Source of the DNA: Paenibacillus piscarius
GTDB taxonomy: Bacteria; Bacillota; Bacilli; Paenibacillales; Paenibacillaceae
Length of the DNA stretch: 64,000 nt
NCBI RefSeq assembly: GCF_022234545.1
Contig: NZ_JAIEUI010000011.1
Coordinates: 124,001-188,000, forward strand
Direction: 5' to 3'
The notes below the pieces were generated by a model that was not told where the DNA came from, made no database searches, and worked only from the letters and a program-made list of their open reading frames with translations. Shown piece by piece: positions 9,677 to 17,927 of the stretch. The number at the start of each line of letters is the position of its first letter. The first letter of the stretch is position 1. A program made the position numbers and the translations under genes.

Positions 9677-11944
9677 TCAGAAAAACTTCGCCAGCACATT
9701 CCCGATGGCTTCACTTCGCAGCGGCTTGCTGATGTACTCATCCATTCCCGCTTGCAGGCATAACTCCCGGTCGCCCTTGAGCGCATTGGCGGTCACGGCA
9801 ACAATCACCGGACGGCGGCCCTCCGCCTCCAGCTCTCTGATCCTCGCAGTCGCCTCCAGACCGTTCAGGCCGGGCATCTGGATATCCATGAAGATCAGGT
9901 CGTAGCTCTGCTGTGCGGCCATCGCTACAGCCTGCAGTCCGTCCTCCGCCACGTCCACGGCTAACCCGCGCTTCTCCAGCATTTTGCGCAGGACGGTCTG
10001 GTTGATGGCATTGTCCTCCACCACCAGAATGCGCAGGCTGCGGCTTAGCGGCTCCGCCTCCGGCATGGCCCCGCCCGGCCCCTCAGCAGGTACGGCTTCC
10101 GCTTCTGCCTCAAGCACCACGGTAAATACAAACGTCGCCCCTTCTGCCGCCGTGGTATCCAGATAGATACGCCCGCCCATCCGCTCCACAAGCTGCTTGC
10201 TGATCGCAAGCCCCAGCCCCGTCCCCTCGGCCCGGCGGCTCATGAATTCATCCGGCTGGTAGAACGGCTCAAACAGACGGCTGCGGGCTTCTTCCTTAAT
10301 GCCTCTGCCTGTGTCCGCCACGGTGAATTGCAGCGTCACTCCCGCCGGACCTCCATCCAGACGCCGCACGCTGACCCGGATGCCGCCGGTGCAGGTGAAC
10401 TTCACAGCATTGCCAACCAGATTGATCAGGACCTGCTTCAGCCGCTCCCCATCGCCTACCAGATGCTGCGGCACCTCCGGGTCCACCTCGACCTGCAAGG
10501 ACAGACCCTTGTGCTCCGCCTTCAGCTTTAGCACCTCCAGGGCCGAATCCAGGCAGTGCTGGAGCACGAACGGCTCGGCGTGCAGCGAAATTTTGCCCGC
10601 CTCAATCTTGGAGAGATCCAGAATATCGTTAATGATATTAAGCAGCGATTCCCCGCTCTGCCGGATCAGCTCCAGATACTCCCGCTGCTGGGAACCCGGC
10701 TCGCTCTGCTCCAGCAGCAGATCGGTCATGCCGATGACCCCGTTCATCGGGGTGCGGATCTCATGGCTCATCATGGCCAGGAATTCGCTCTTGGCCCGGT
10801 TCGTATTCTCTGCGGTTTCTTTGGCGATCAGCAGCTTCTTCTGCTCGGTGATATCCTTGACAATAATATAGGAGCCGACAGTGGACTTATTGATAATAAT
10901 TGGCGCCAGGGTGGTGAGCACCTCTACGGTATGCCCGTTCTTATGCCAGATCAGATCAATATCCTGCTCCATGGACCCGCTCTTCTGGCCGCTGCCGGTC
11001 ACACTCTGCAGGTGATGCTCCCCGATAATCCGCCCGACATTCATGCCTACCAGCTCAGGAATTGTATACCCGGTCAGGCGCACGGCCTGTTCATTCCCGT
11101 TGATAATCCGCCCTTCCAGGTCCAGGGAGATAATGGCATCGTGATTATACTTCTTAAGCGAGGTATACCGTTCAATCGTTTCCTGCAGCTTCTGCTCGAC
11201 CGCCTTGCGCCCGGTCACATCACGGCCCACGGCCAGCACGCCGCTTGCTCCATCCCCGTCTTCTATAATTCTGAGGGTGAATTCGATCCAGAGGTAGTGT
11301 CCGTCCGCATGAAGGATACGTAACTGGACGCTGGGTTCTTCCCAAGCCCCCGGAGTGCTGATCCATTCCATATCCTCGGGATGGACCAGTCTGCTGAGGT
11401 CATGCCCGGTCAATTCCTCCGGTCTGTACCCCAGAATCTCCTCGACAGACGGCGAGCAGTACCGGCAGACTGTACCCGGTGAAGCATAATAGATAATATC
11501 CCGTATGTTGTCGGCAATGAGTTGGGACAGCCCTTCCGGCGGGCTGAAGCGCTTCCCGCCGGTTTCCGCAGCCGCCGCTTCAGCCAGATGAACGATATAA
11601 TACAGCCCTTCACCCGTCGAGGGCTCGCTGACCCTTGTCACATGCAGCAGCACCGGAATTGCGGAGCCGTCCGCATGGATCATCCGGATTTCGTATACAC
11701 CAAACGGGGCTTCCCCCGACCGCAGAGTCCCCATCCTGGTGTTATGTATTTGAAGGGAACCCTCCTCCACAAATTCTGTGAAGCCATATCCCAGCAACTG
11801 TTCTTCCGTATACCCGAGCAAGAGGGATACCGCCGGATTCACACCAGTCCATTCTTCAGAAATGGAGAGAAAGGCTACTCCGGCAGTTCCTGTCCTAAAT
11901 GCCTGTTCCCATGGAGAGGACATCCCCGTATTCCGTTCTAGCAT
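9677..11944 (-). CDS. Hybrid sensor histidine kinase (three PAS, HisKA, HATPase, REC)
   Basis: This is a cytoplasmic hybrid kinase of about 755 residues with no transmembrane segment. Three PAS modules are visible at about residues 12-125, 140-250 and 262-375. A HisKA dimerisation domain follows with the phospho-acceptor in MMSHEIRTPMNGVIGM (near residue 400), then an HATPase with DTGRGIKEEA and GTGLGLAISKQLVE. The C-terminal receiver has the acceptor Asp in DLIFMDIQMPG. A GTG at 11953 is possible, but the ATG at 11944 follows GGTGAG and is preferred. The single-domain receiver encoded upstream on the same strand is a plausible phosphorelay partner. The signal is unknown. Confidence 0.9.
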   Translation of the reverse strand: MLERNTGMSSPWEQAFRTGTAGVAFLSISEEWTGVNPAVSLLLGYTEEQLLGYGFTEFVEEGSLQIHNTRMGTLRSGEAPFGVYEIRMIHADGSAIPVLLHVTRVSEPSTGEGLYYIVHLAEAAAAETGGKRFSPPEGLSQLIADNIRDIIYYASPGTVCRYCSPSVEEILGYRPEELTGHDLSRLVHPEDMEWISTPGAWEEPSVQLRILHADGHYLWIEFTLRIIEDGDGASGVLAVGRDVTGRKAVEQKLQETIERYTSLKKYNHDAIISLDLEGRIINGNEQAVRLTGYTIPELVGMNVGRIIGEHHLQSVTGSGQKSGSMEQDIDLIWHKNGHTVEVLTTLAPIIINKSTVGSYIIVKDITEQKKLLIAKETAENTNRAKSEFLAMMSHEIRTPMNGVIGMTDLLLEQSEPGSQQREYLELIRQSGESLLNIINDILDLSKIEAGKISLHAEPFVLQHCLDSALEVLKLKAEHKGLSLQVEVDPEVPQHLVGDGERLKQVLINLVGNAVKFTCTGGIRVSVRRLDGGPAGVTLQFTVADTGRGIKEEARSRLFEPFYQPDEFMSRRAEGTGLGLAISKQLVERMGGRIYLDTTAAEGATFVFTVVLEAEAEAVPAEGPGGAMPEAEPLSRSLRILVVEDNAINQTVLRKMLEKRGLAVDVAEDGLQAVAMAAQQSYDLIFMDIQMPGLNGLEATARIRELEAEGRRPVIVAVTANALKGDRELCLQAGMDEYISKPLRSEAIGNVLAKFF

Positions 11945-12132
11945 AAGACTCACCGCCCGTTCGTGAAGTGATTATTGCAATAAATTTATATTAAATCTGC
12001 AATATAAATATCTTGTATAACCGGGCGAAAGTCAAATCATTGTCACAATTTGGCGAACCACCTGCCAGACAGAGCTCTCCCCAGTTCCCCGTCTTTGATG
12101 ATCCCTCTGTTGCAGTGTGCACAGCCCGCACT

Positions 12133-12522
12133 TTAGTCTTGGCTGTTCAGCAGCCTTTTCACGGTTTCGGTAAATGCTTTGACCTGAAACGGCTTCGTGA
12201 TGTAGGCGGCAAAACCCTTCTGGCGGGCCCTCTCAATATCCGAGACCTGGGCAAATGCGCTGGTCCCGAGCACCGGGATATGACGGGTCGCCTCATCCTG
12301 CTGCAGAATCTCCAGCGCTTCATATCCGTTAAGGCCGGGAAGCGCGATATCCAGGATGATCAGATCCGGCAGAGCTTCCCGGGCCAGGCTTAAGCCGAGC
12401 TCTGCCGTCTCCGCCTTCAGCAGCAATACGGAGGGCAGGTTTCTTTTGAAGATATGATAGACCAAAGCCATGTTCAGCTCATTATCTTCCACATACAGGA
12501 CTGTCCGCTTGTACTCCTCCAT
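12133..12522 (-). CDS. Single-domain response regulator
   Basis: This 129-residue protein consists only of a CheY-like receiver. VLYVEDN holds the acidic pocket, LIILDIALPG the phosphorylated Asp, a Thr-Ser pair in LGTSAFAQ the switch position, and KPF the conserved Lys. There is no output domain, so it should work by protein contact or as a phosphorelay intermediate, as Spo0F and DivK do. It precedes the hybrid kinase gene in the same direction with a gap of about 190 bases and has a good GGAGG site. The kinase pairing is inferred from position only. Confidence 0.9.
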   Translation of the reverse strand: MEEYKRTVLYVEDNELNMALVYHIFKRNLPSVLLLKAETAELGLSLAREALPDLIILDIALPGLNGYEALEILQQDEATRHIPVLGTSAFAQVSDIERARQKGFAAYITKPFQVKAFTETVKRLLNSQD

Positions 12523-12576
12523 CCGGCTAATCCTCCTAAAAAGTCACAGCAGCACCTGCCGCGGATAGACAGAAAA

Positions 12577-12616
12577 TAAAAAAACCGAAGAAAGGGACGT
12601 ATCCCCCTTCTTCGGC
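12577..12616 (-). terminator. Terminator after the DUF2294 gene
   Basis: CCGAAGAA and TTCTTCGG arms with an inner GGG/CCC pairing and a run of seven A's on the left form a strong minus-strand terminator. It separates the DUF2294 gene from the response regulator gene. Confidence 0.85.
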
Positions 12617-12672
12617 TCATGTCCGGCTCATTCGCATGTCCGGCTCATTTCCGCCTCATATATGGTTAGACT

Positions 12673-13347
12673 TTATTGAAAAGTATAGGCTATCACACTG
12701 GTGTCCTTGTCGAAGTCCCAGTCCACATAGATGTCCGACAGCTCTTTGCCGAGCATCGGGGCGATGGTAGTAGTGTCCTCCAGGTACCGCTTCTCCATCT
12801 TGCGTTTGGTCGTCTTAAGTGTATTCTCATAGCCAAGGCTGATCAGTTCCTTCTCCAGCGGGATCAGGATGCCCTCGCGCTTGATGATCAGTATGCGGGA
12901 GCCCAGCCACCAGGAGTCGATAAAGACCGGTTCCTTCTGCACTTTCCTGCTTACTTCGCTAATCTGGGCATGGACCTCTTCACGCCCGGCATAATTGTCG
13001 ATGAGCGTACCGTCATTCTTGATCAGTGCAACGATCATACCCGATGCGTTATGTATGCCCCAATCATAGAACAGCTCTCCGACCTCAATAGCCATATTCT
13101 CCTTCAGGTAAGCCGCAAGCTCGGGAAGCAAGGACTTCATCAGAAGCTCCCTTGTATAACGAAATGCCTGTTCCTCTTCCTTATTTAACAAAAACCTCTC
13201 CACAGGCCCGATAAAATTACGGATATGCAGCGCGATACATTGTTCTCCGATCGAAGCATGTATCGACTCTGGTCCCTTCCCGAAGCGTTCCCGCAGCAGC
13301 CTTCCTGTATAACTGGAAAGTTGGCTAGTAAGTTCTGTAGTGCTCAT
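12673..13347 (-). CDS. Tandem DUF2294 protein
   Basis: The 224-residue soluble protein appears to contain two DUF2294 units. The first has the family landmark GKGPESIHASIG followed by a hydrophobic strand and GPVERFLL, then a long amphipathic helix ending ELAAYLKENM. The second repeats the layout: RILIIKREGILIPLEKEL, then a helix, and a final strand SVIAYTF. Single-unit members are common in Firmicutes and have no established function that I can state. GGAGG stands seven bases before the ATG. It has its own terminator and is therefore probably monocistronic. The duplication is inferred from pattern similarity by eye. Confidence 0.7.
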   Translation of the reverse strand: MSTTELTSQLSSYTGRLLRERFGKGPESIHASIGEQCIALHIRNFIGPVERFLLNKEEEQAFRYTRELLMKSLLPELAAYLKENMAIEVGELFYDWGIHNASGMIVALIKNDGTLIDNYAGREEVHAQISEVSRKVQKEPVFIDSWWLGSRILIIKREGILIPLEKELISLGYENTLKTTKRKMEKRYLEDTTTIAPMLGKELSDIYVDWDFDKDTSVIAYTFQ

Positions 13348-13584
13348 TCAAGTTCCTCCAGCATTATATTCTAGTGTCTATGTGTGTAGGTATGGGGAGA
13401 AGCTCATGTCTGCTGAAGAAATGGTCGTTCACTTTAGTATAATCTCAACCGGGGGATTCGTATATATTTAAAATAATTTATATTTTTCTGCAGCAGCTTA
13501 ACCTTCTTCTATATGTATCGGTACGATCCTAGTATTGCCCTGATTATTTCATATTACTTAGACACAAATGAAGCGATTCTATAC
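13348..13584. other. Intergenic gap before the sulfonate operon terminator
   Basis: This AT-rich stretch should hold the promoter of the DUF2294 gene on the minus strand. I see no gene, clear promoter hexamers or repeat in it. Confidence 0.5.
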
Positions 13585-13622
13585 AAAAAGATGTTCCGCT
13601 GCCTGGAAAGGCTGCAGAACAC
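13585..13622 (-). terminator. Terminator of the nine-gene sulfonate operon
   Basis: ATGTTCCGCTGCCT and AGGCTGCAGAACAC pair with two mismatches around a GGAA loop. An AAAAAG run on the left gives a U-run in the minus-strand transcript. It lies 25 bases after the last gene of the operon. Confidence 0.8.
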
Positions 13623-13647
13623 CTGTGGCTTGCTTGCATCTCTCTTG

Positions 13648-13992
13648 CTACTTGCCGCGGTAAGCTTCGGTGAAGACCTCAAAGAACGGTGTCGTGTCCC
13701 GCTCTGCCATCGTGTCCTCCGCGCCCGGATTCCAGCCGATCTCCTTCCGCCAGCTGCCAAGCAGGCCAGCCTCAATCAGCTCCTGCTCATCCGGATTCGC
13801 TTCCTTATCAGCATGCGGCGCCACATACAATGCATCCGCCGGACAATAGGCTTCGCACATGAAGCAGGTCTGGCAATCCTCCTGGCGGGCAATGACGGCA
13901 AGCTTGCCCTCCATCGCGAAGACATTCGTCGGGCAGACCTTCACGCACAGCCTGCAGCCGATGCAGCGGTCCTGGCTGACCAGCTCAATCAT
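13648..13992 (-). CDS. AsfB-like two-[4Fe-4S] ferredoxin, copy 1
   Basis: This small iron-sulfur protein (114 residues) has two CX2CX2CX3CP clusters, CIGCRLCVKVCP and CQTCFMCEAYCP, followed by a charged tail. The fold resembles the ferredoxin subunit AprB of APS reductase and AsfB of arylsulfonate desulfonation. Its ATG overlaps the stop of the flavoprotein gene in an ATGA arrangement, so the two are translationally coupled and probably form a complex. It most likely shuttles electrons to or from the FAD of its partner. It is the last gene of the operon. Function in organosulfur metabolism is inferred from family and context. Confidence 0.85.
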   Translation of the reverse strand: MIELVSQDRCIGCRLCVKVCPTNVFAMEGKLAVIARQEDCQTCFMCEAYCPADALYVAPHADKEANPDEQELIEAGLLGSWRKEIGWNPGAEDTMAERDTTPFFEVFTEAYRGK

Positions 13993-15596
13993 ATGGCCCG
14001 CTCCTTTCCCGGAATCCGCAGCTCATGGGCATGAGGCACACGTTCCGTGCGGATGCCGATCGTATCAATGCCGGAGAGGATCAGGCGGTGGGTCTGGCGC
14101 GGGTCCAGCGCCGGATACTCGGCCAGGCGCTGCAGCCCGCGGCTCTCCTTGCGAGCCAGCGCGGCCGTGTAGATCCAGCGGCCGACATTCAGCATGGCGG
14201 CCGCTTCACGCGACTGCACGATGCCCTGAACCGTGGCAGGCACCTGCCCGCCCAGCTCGGGCATCAGGCAGTTCAGGCGCTGCAGGGCAGCAGCGACCAC
14301 GGGCTCGCTGCGGAAGTAATTGATCCGCAGCGGCAGGATCTCCTGCTGGACCGCCCCGATCAGCGGCTTCGCGTCCAGCGCCCTTGCGGTGCCGGCGCCA
14401 GCCGACATCCCGTAGCGGCCCGCTGCGCGGAGCAGCCGGCTGCCCGCCGGATGCCGTTCCTGCAGAGCGTGCCGCGCCGCGCTCCGGCCTGCCCAGCTGC
14501 CGCTGCAGATGGCCCAGGATGCATTATAGGCGCCGCCGCCGGAGATGGCGCCGGTCACTTTCTCGCGGGAGGCGGCGTCGCCTGCCGCATACAGCCCCGG
14601 CACCGAGGTTTCACACCCGGGGCCGGTCAGGCGCAGGCCGCCCGTGCCGCGCATCGTGCCTTCATAGCGGAGCGTCAGCGGAAATTTATCCTTGAACGGA
14701 TCAAGCCCCGCCCGCTCCAGCGGCATGAAGAAGATCGGATGGGCATTGCGGAGGAAGTCCTGCTTCTCCTTCGTATCTGCCAAATCCAGAGAAGCATAGA
14801 CCGGGCCCTTCAGCATCAGCTCGGGAATGCTGCCGAAGGTGCGGTCGCCCCGGTGCAGCGGCCTGCCCGCAGCATCATACAGCGTGGCCCAGGCCAGCAT
14901 CCGCCCGCGGGTGACCGTTCCATCTGCGAAGCTCGGAGCATATTGCCGGGTGAATTCCATGCCCGACAGCTCGGCACCAGCTTCGGCTGACATCAGCAGC
15001 CCTTCACCGGTAAGCACATTACAGCCCAGCCCCTTGCTGAGGAAGGCGCAGCCGCCCGTAGCCATAATCACCGCATTCGCCTTCACTTCCCATCTCTCTC
15101 CGGTCAGGCGGTTGATTCCCCGGGCACCGCCCACGCCGTGCTGATCATGGAGAAGCTCCAGCGCCGGCGATTGATCCCAGATGCGCACTCCGGCCTTGCG
15201 CACCACTCTGCGCATAATCTTCATGTATTCCGGGCCATGCAGATGCGTCCGCAGCGGCCTGCCATCCTCATCCTTTGGGAAGGGATATCCCCATTCCTCT
15301 ACCAGCTGCAGATTCTGTTCAACCTGATCCAGCACACGGTGTATCCAGGCATTCTCCGAGAGATAGCCGCCGGCCTTAAGTCTGTCCTGCACGGCCTGCT
15401 CCCGCAGCTCGGCTACCGGCGGAATGACCAGCAGCGTCGTCCCGCCCGGAGCGGTAGCCCCGCTTGTTCCGAGATATCCTTTATCGGCCAGAATCACCTT
15501 CGCTCCCTGAGAAGCTGCACTCCATGCCGCCCATGCTCCGGCCGGGCCTCCGCCCAGCACTAGAACATCTGCTGTTGCCTGCTGTTGCTGCGGCAT
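13989..15596 (-). CDS. AsfA/AprA-like FAD flavoprotein, copy 1
   Basis: The 535-residue FAD-dependent oxidoreductase belongs to the fumarate reductase/APS reductase flavoprotein superfamily. The N-terminal dinucleotide motif VLVLGGGPAG (residues 11-20) is followed by ADKGYLGTSGATAPGG, an ATGGCAFLSK segment and a second FAD contact GLYAAGDAASRE. Paired with a two-cluster ferredoxin it resembles AsfAB, which I recall as required for arylsulfonate desulfonation in Pseudomonas putida S-313. It could equally be an unexplored redox enzyme. An AGGAGG site lies seven bases before the ATG. A second, same-length copy is encoded four kilobases upstream in the operon; the two clearly diverged long ago. 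Confidence 0.82.
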   Translation of the reverse strand: MPQQQQATADVLVLGGGPAGAWAAWSAASQGAKVILADKGYLGTSGATAPGGTTLLVIPPVAELREQAVQDRLKAGGYLSENAWIHRVLDQVEQNLQLVEEWGYPFPKDEDGRPLRTHLHGPEYMKIMRRVVRKAGVRIWDQSPALELLHDQHGVGGARGINRLTGERWEVKANAVIMATGGCAFLSKGLGCNVLTGEGLLMSAEAGAELSGMEFTRQYAPSFADGTVTRGRMLAWATLYDAAGRPLHRGDRTFGSIPELMLKGPVYASLDLADTKEKQDFLRNAHPIFFMPLERAGLDPFKDKFPLTLRYEGTMRGTGGLRLTGPGCETSVPGLYAAGDAASREKVTGAISGGGAYNASWAICSGSWAGRSAARHALQERHPAGSRLLRAAGRYGMSAGAGTARALDAKPLIGAVQQEILPLRINYFRSEPVVAAALQRLNCLMPELGGQVPATVQGIVQSREAAAMLNVGRWIYTAALARKESRGLQRLAEYPALDPRQTHRLILSGIDTIGIRTERVPHAHELRIPGKERAI

Positions 15597-15643
15597 TCCG
15601 CTTCCTCCTCTTCATGGTTCTTCTGAAATGTATAGAACTAAGT

Positions 15644-16444
15644 TCAGACCAGCTTCTCCTGCAAAAATGCTATCGTCGAGGCGACAGCCTCATTCAGCAC
15701 AGAGGTGGAGCCTTCGTACGGATCTACCGTGCCGAAGGTGTGATCTGCACCCCGGATGCCCAGGTACCGGTGCTGCGGCGCCTGTTCCCTGAAGCCGGCA
15801 TGCTGCTGCAGCAGGGCTTCACGGTCCTGATCGCCCTGAATCAGCATCGCAGCAGCTGATACTCTGCTGAGCGCGTCCTCCAGATTGAAGCGCTCCTTAT
15901 TCCGCTGCTGATCCTCCCGGATCGCCAGCTCCTGCGGTGTAAGCGCCGCAGTACCTTCGCCCTGCTGAGGCTGCTGTGCAGCACCGCCGTTCCAGACCAC
16001 CAGCGCCTTCACCTCAGGGTGCTCTGCCGCAAACAGAATGTTGCTCCCGCCTGCACGGCTATGCCCCAGCACCGCTATCCGCTCCGTGTCGGCCAGTCCG
16101 GCAAGCGGCAGCCTGCCTTCAAGCAGGCTCTTGAGCAGCTGCTCCAGATCCAGCAGCTCTCTGCTCAGCGTAGCCGCTTCGGCTGCTTGCTCCGGGCTAA
16201 TCCCGTCAGCACCACGGGCAGCGATACGCGAGAAATTGAAGCTTACGGTGTAGAACCCGCTGCCGGCAATTCTGGCGGAGACCTCCGGCCAGAACGCCCA
16301 ATCCTTATGTCCTCTGAAGCCATGGCTGAGCAGGAGTACGGGCTTCAGTGCAGTCCCCGCAGGAACCCGCACCTCGCCCTCCAGATAGAGCCCATTCTCC
16401 AGCGGCAGCTTGAAATGTTCAATGGTTAAGGTTTCTTGAGACAT
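15644..16444 (-). CDS. Alpha/beta hydrolase
   Basis: This is a soluble alpha/beta hydrolase of 266 residues. The LLSHGFRGHKD strand supplies the oxyanion region, GHSRAG holds the nucleophile Ser, and GIRGADHTF the catalytic His. The general layout is like dienelactone hydrolase or small esterases of the Abhydrolase families. The ATG at 16444 follows GGAGG by eight bases, whereas the upstream ATG at 16450 is too close to it, so 16444 is chosen; this also removes any overlap with the transporter gene. Lying between the solute-binding protein and an AsfAB pair, it may cleave an ester or a ring-opening product of the imported sulfur compound. The substrate is unknown. Confidence 0.8.
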   Translation of the reverse strand: MSQETLTIEHFKLPLENGLYLEGEVRVPAGTALKPVLLLSHGFRGHKDWAFWPEVSARIAGSGFYTVSFNFSRIAARGADGISPEQAAEAATLSRELLDLEQLLKSLLEGRLPLAGLADTERIAVLGHSRAGGSNILFAAEHPEVKALVVWNGGAAQQPQQGEGTAALTPQELAIREDQQRNKERFNLEDALSRVSAAAMLIQGDQDREALLQQHAGFREQAPQHRYLGIRGADHTFGTVDPYEGSTSVLNEAVASTIAFLQEKLV

Positions 16445-16473
16445 CGGCATTTCCTCCGTTTCCCTATCAGGAA

Positions 16474-17541
16474 TCACTTGATCTGCCAATCGCTGATATT
16501 GAAATCCTTCTTGGCCAGCTTCTCTTCGACGAGGAAATTCTTGGTCCCCTCCAGCAGCTTAAGGCCGTCATCCGTAAAGGCTGTATCCTTGATATCACTG
16601 ATCGGAGTGACCTGCTTCGCGATTTCCGGGGTGGTATCTCCGATCTCCGCCAGGAACTTGTAGTATTCCTCTTCATGCTGCTTCAGGTCGGCCAGTGCCT
16701 TCTCCCGTGCCGCATTCCAGACCTTGGGGAAATCCGGGAATTTCGCAAGATACTCCTCCGACACTACGGTAGCGCTGCTTCCGAGCAGATCCGGATGGGA
16801 CGAAGCATCATCCAGATGGGTGTACCCCTGCTCTATCTGCTTAAGCGCCGCCACACCGTTATTGGTGGTCGCATCTACATCGCCGCGGGCCAGTGCTGCG
16901 CTTGCATCGGGAATCAGCATGTGCACCAGCTTATAATCAGTTACGCCCTCCTGCTTCAGCAGGCCGACTACGTAACGGTGCATAAACGAGCCTTTTTGGA
17001 TCGCAATCGTCTTGCCCTTCAAGTCCTGCACCGTCTTCGGCCCGTCCTTCTTGCCGATCAGATAACCGACCGTATGCGCTGAGGTCTGGGCGATCAGCCG
17101 GGTCTTGGCTCCTGAGGCGTAGGCGATAATCGCCGGGGTATCCCCGAGGCTGCCGAAATCAAGTCTTCCGCTGATTAAGGATTCCGTCTGATCCGGTCCG
17201 TTCGGGAAGCCGGTCAGCTTTATTTCGGTAATTCCGTACTGCTTCAGCTCCTCCTGAATAATACCTTTGTAGAGGCCCCAGCCCTCCGCGCCTCCCGGCA
17301 GATTCAGCTTATTGGAGCCGATATAGCCGAAATTCAGCACGGCCGGAACATTGCTTGCAGCCTTGCCGCCAGCCGCTTCAGCGGTATTGGTACCTCCACT
17401 GCCTGCTGCCGTGTTGCTCCCCGAGCCTGTATTATTGCCGCAAGCCTGCATTACCAGCATGATCATCACCACAGCTGTAACCAGCGTGAGGCGTCCCCCT
17501 TTGCTCCATACACCTTTAATCTCTCTGTACAATCTGCTCAT
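16474..17541 (-). CDS. Sulfonate-type ABC transporter substrate-binding lipoprotein
   Basis: A 355-residue lipoprotein of the SsuA/TauA/NrtA-like binding-protein family. The signal segment ends in MLVMQAC with the lipidated Cys at residue 34, and a Ser/Gly/Asn-rich linker follows. Family-like segments include LNFGYIGSNKLNLP, SLGDTPAIIAYASGAK, LKGKTIAIQKGSFMH and a conserved tail region with AAREKALADLKQ. It should capture a sulfonate, sulfate ester or similar anion outside the membrane and deliver it to the two permeases encoded upstream in the operon. It is separated from them by the second AsfAB pair, an unusual order. An N-terminal GGGGAG site supports the start. Confidence 0.88.
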   Translation of the reverse strand: MSRLYREIKGVWSKGGRLTLVTAVVMIMLVMQACGNNTGSGSNTAAGSGGTNTAEAAGGKAASNVPAVLNFGYIGSNKLNLPGGAEGWGLYKGIIQEELKQYGITEIKLTGFPNGPDQTESLISGRLDFGSLGDTPAIIAYASGAKTRLIAQTSAHTVGYLIGKKDGPKTVQDLKGKTIAIQKGSFMHRYVVGLLKQEGVTDYKLVHMLIPDASAALARGDVDATTNNGVAALKQIEQGYTHLDDASSHPDLLGSSATVVSEEYLAKFPDFPKVWNAAREKALADLKQHEEEYYKFLAEIGDTTPEIAKQVTPISDIKDTAFTDDGLKLLEGTKNFLVEEKLAKKDFNISDWQIK

Positions 17542-17594
17542 TGCTGTATTCTCCCCTCAGTCGTCTACTGGATGTTGTTCACGCCTATCTGAAA

Positions 17595-17927
17595 TCAGAA
17601 TCCTGCCCGGGCCGCCAGCTTCACCATGAAGTCATGACTAGCCACCGGCTGTCTGCCCTTGCCCCAGCCTACCTTCTCGCGGTATCCGCCAAGCAGGCCC
17701 TGCTGCTCCAGCTCCGCCTCTGTAATGCCGGTAATCCCCTCGGAATCCGGAGCGACATACAGCGCGTCCACCGGGCAATACAGCTCACACATGAAGCAGG
17801 TCTGGCAGTCGCTCTGCCGGGCGATCACGGGAATTCCGTTCTCTACCCGGTCGAATACATTGGTCGGACAGACGGATACGCATTGGTTGCATTCTACGCA
17901 CCGCTCAGCGCTGATGACTTCAATCAC
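17595..17927 (-). CDS. AsfB-like two-[4Fe-4S] ferredoxin, copy 2
   Basis: This 110-residue ferredoxin has clusters CVECNQCVSVCP and CQTCFMCELYCP, aligned with copy 1 almost from the first residue. The start is a GTG that overlaps the TGA of the flavoprotein gene as GTGA; a longer in-frame extension upstream lies inside that gene and is not needed. Translational coupling and the same gene order as copy 1 argue that the pair was duplicated as a unit. It probably transfers electrons to its adjacent flavoprotein. Its C-terminal tail (about 45 residues) diverges from copy 1. Confidence 0.83.
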   Translation of the reverse strand: MIEVISAERCVECNQCVSVCPTNVFDRVENGIPVIARQSDCQTCFMCELYCPVDALYVAPDSEGITGITEAELEQQGLLGGYREKVGWGKGRQPVASHDFMVKLAARAGF

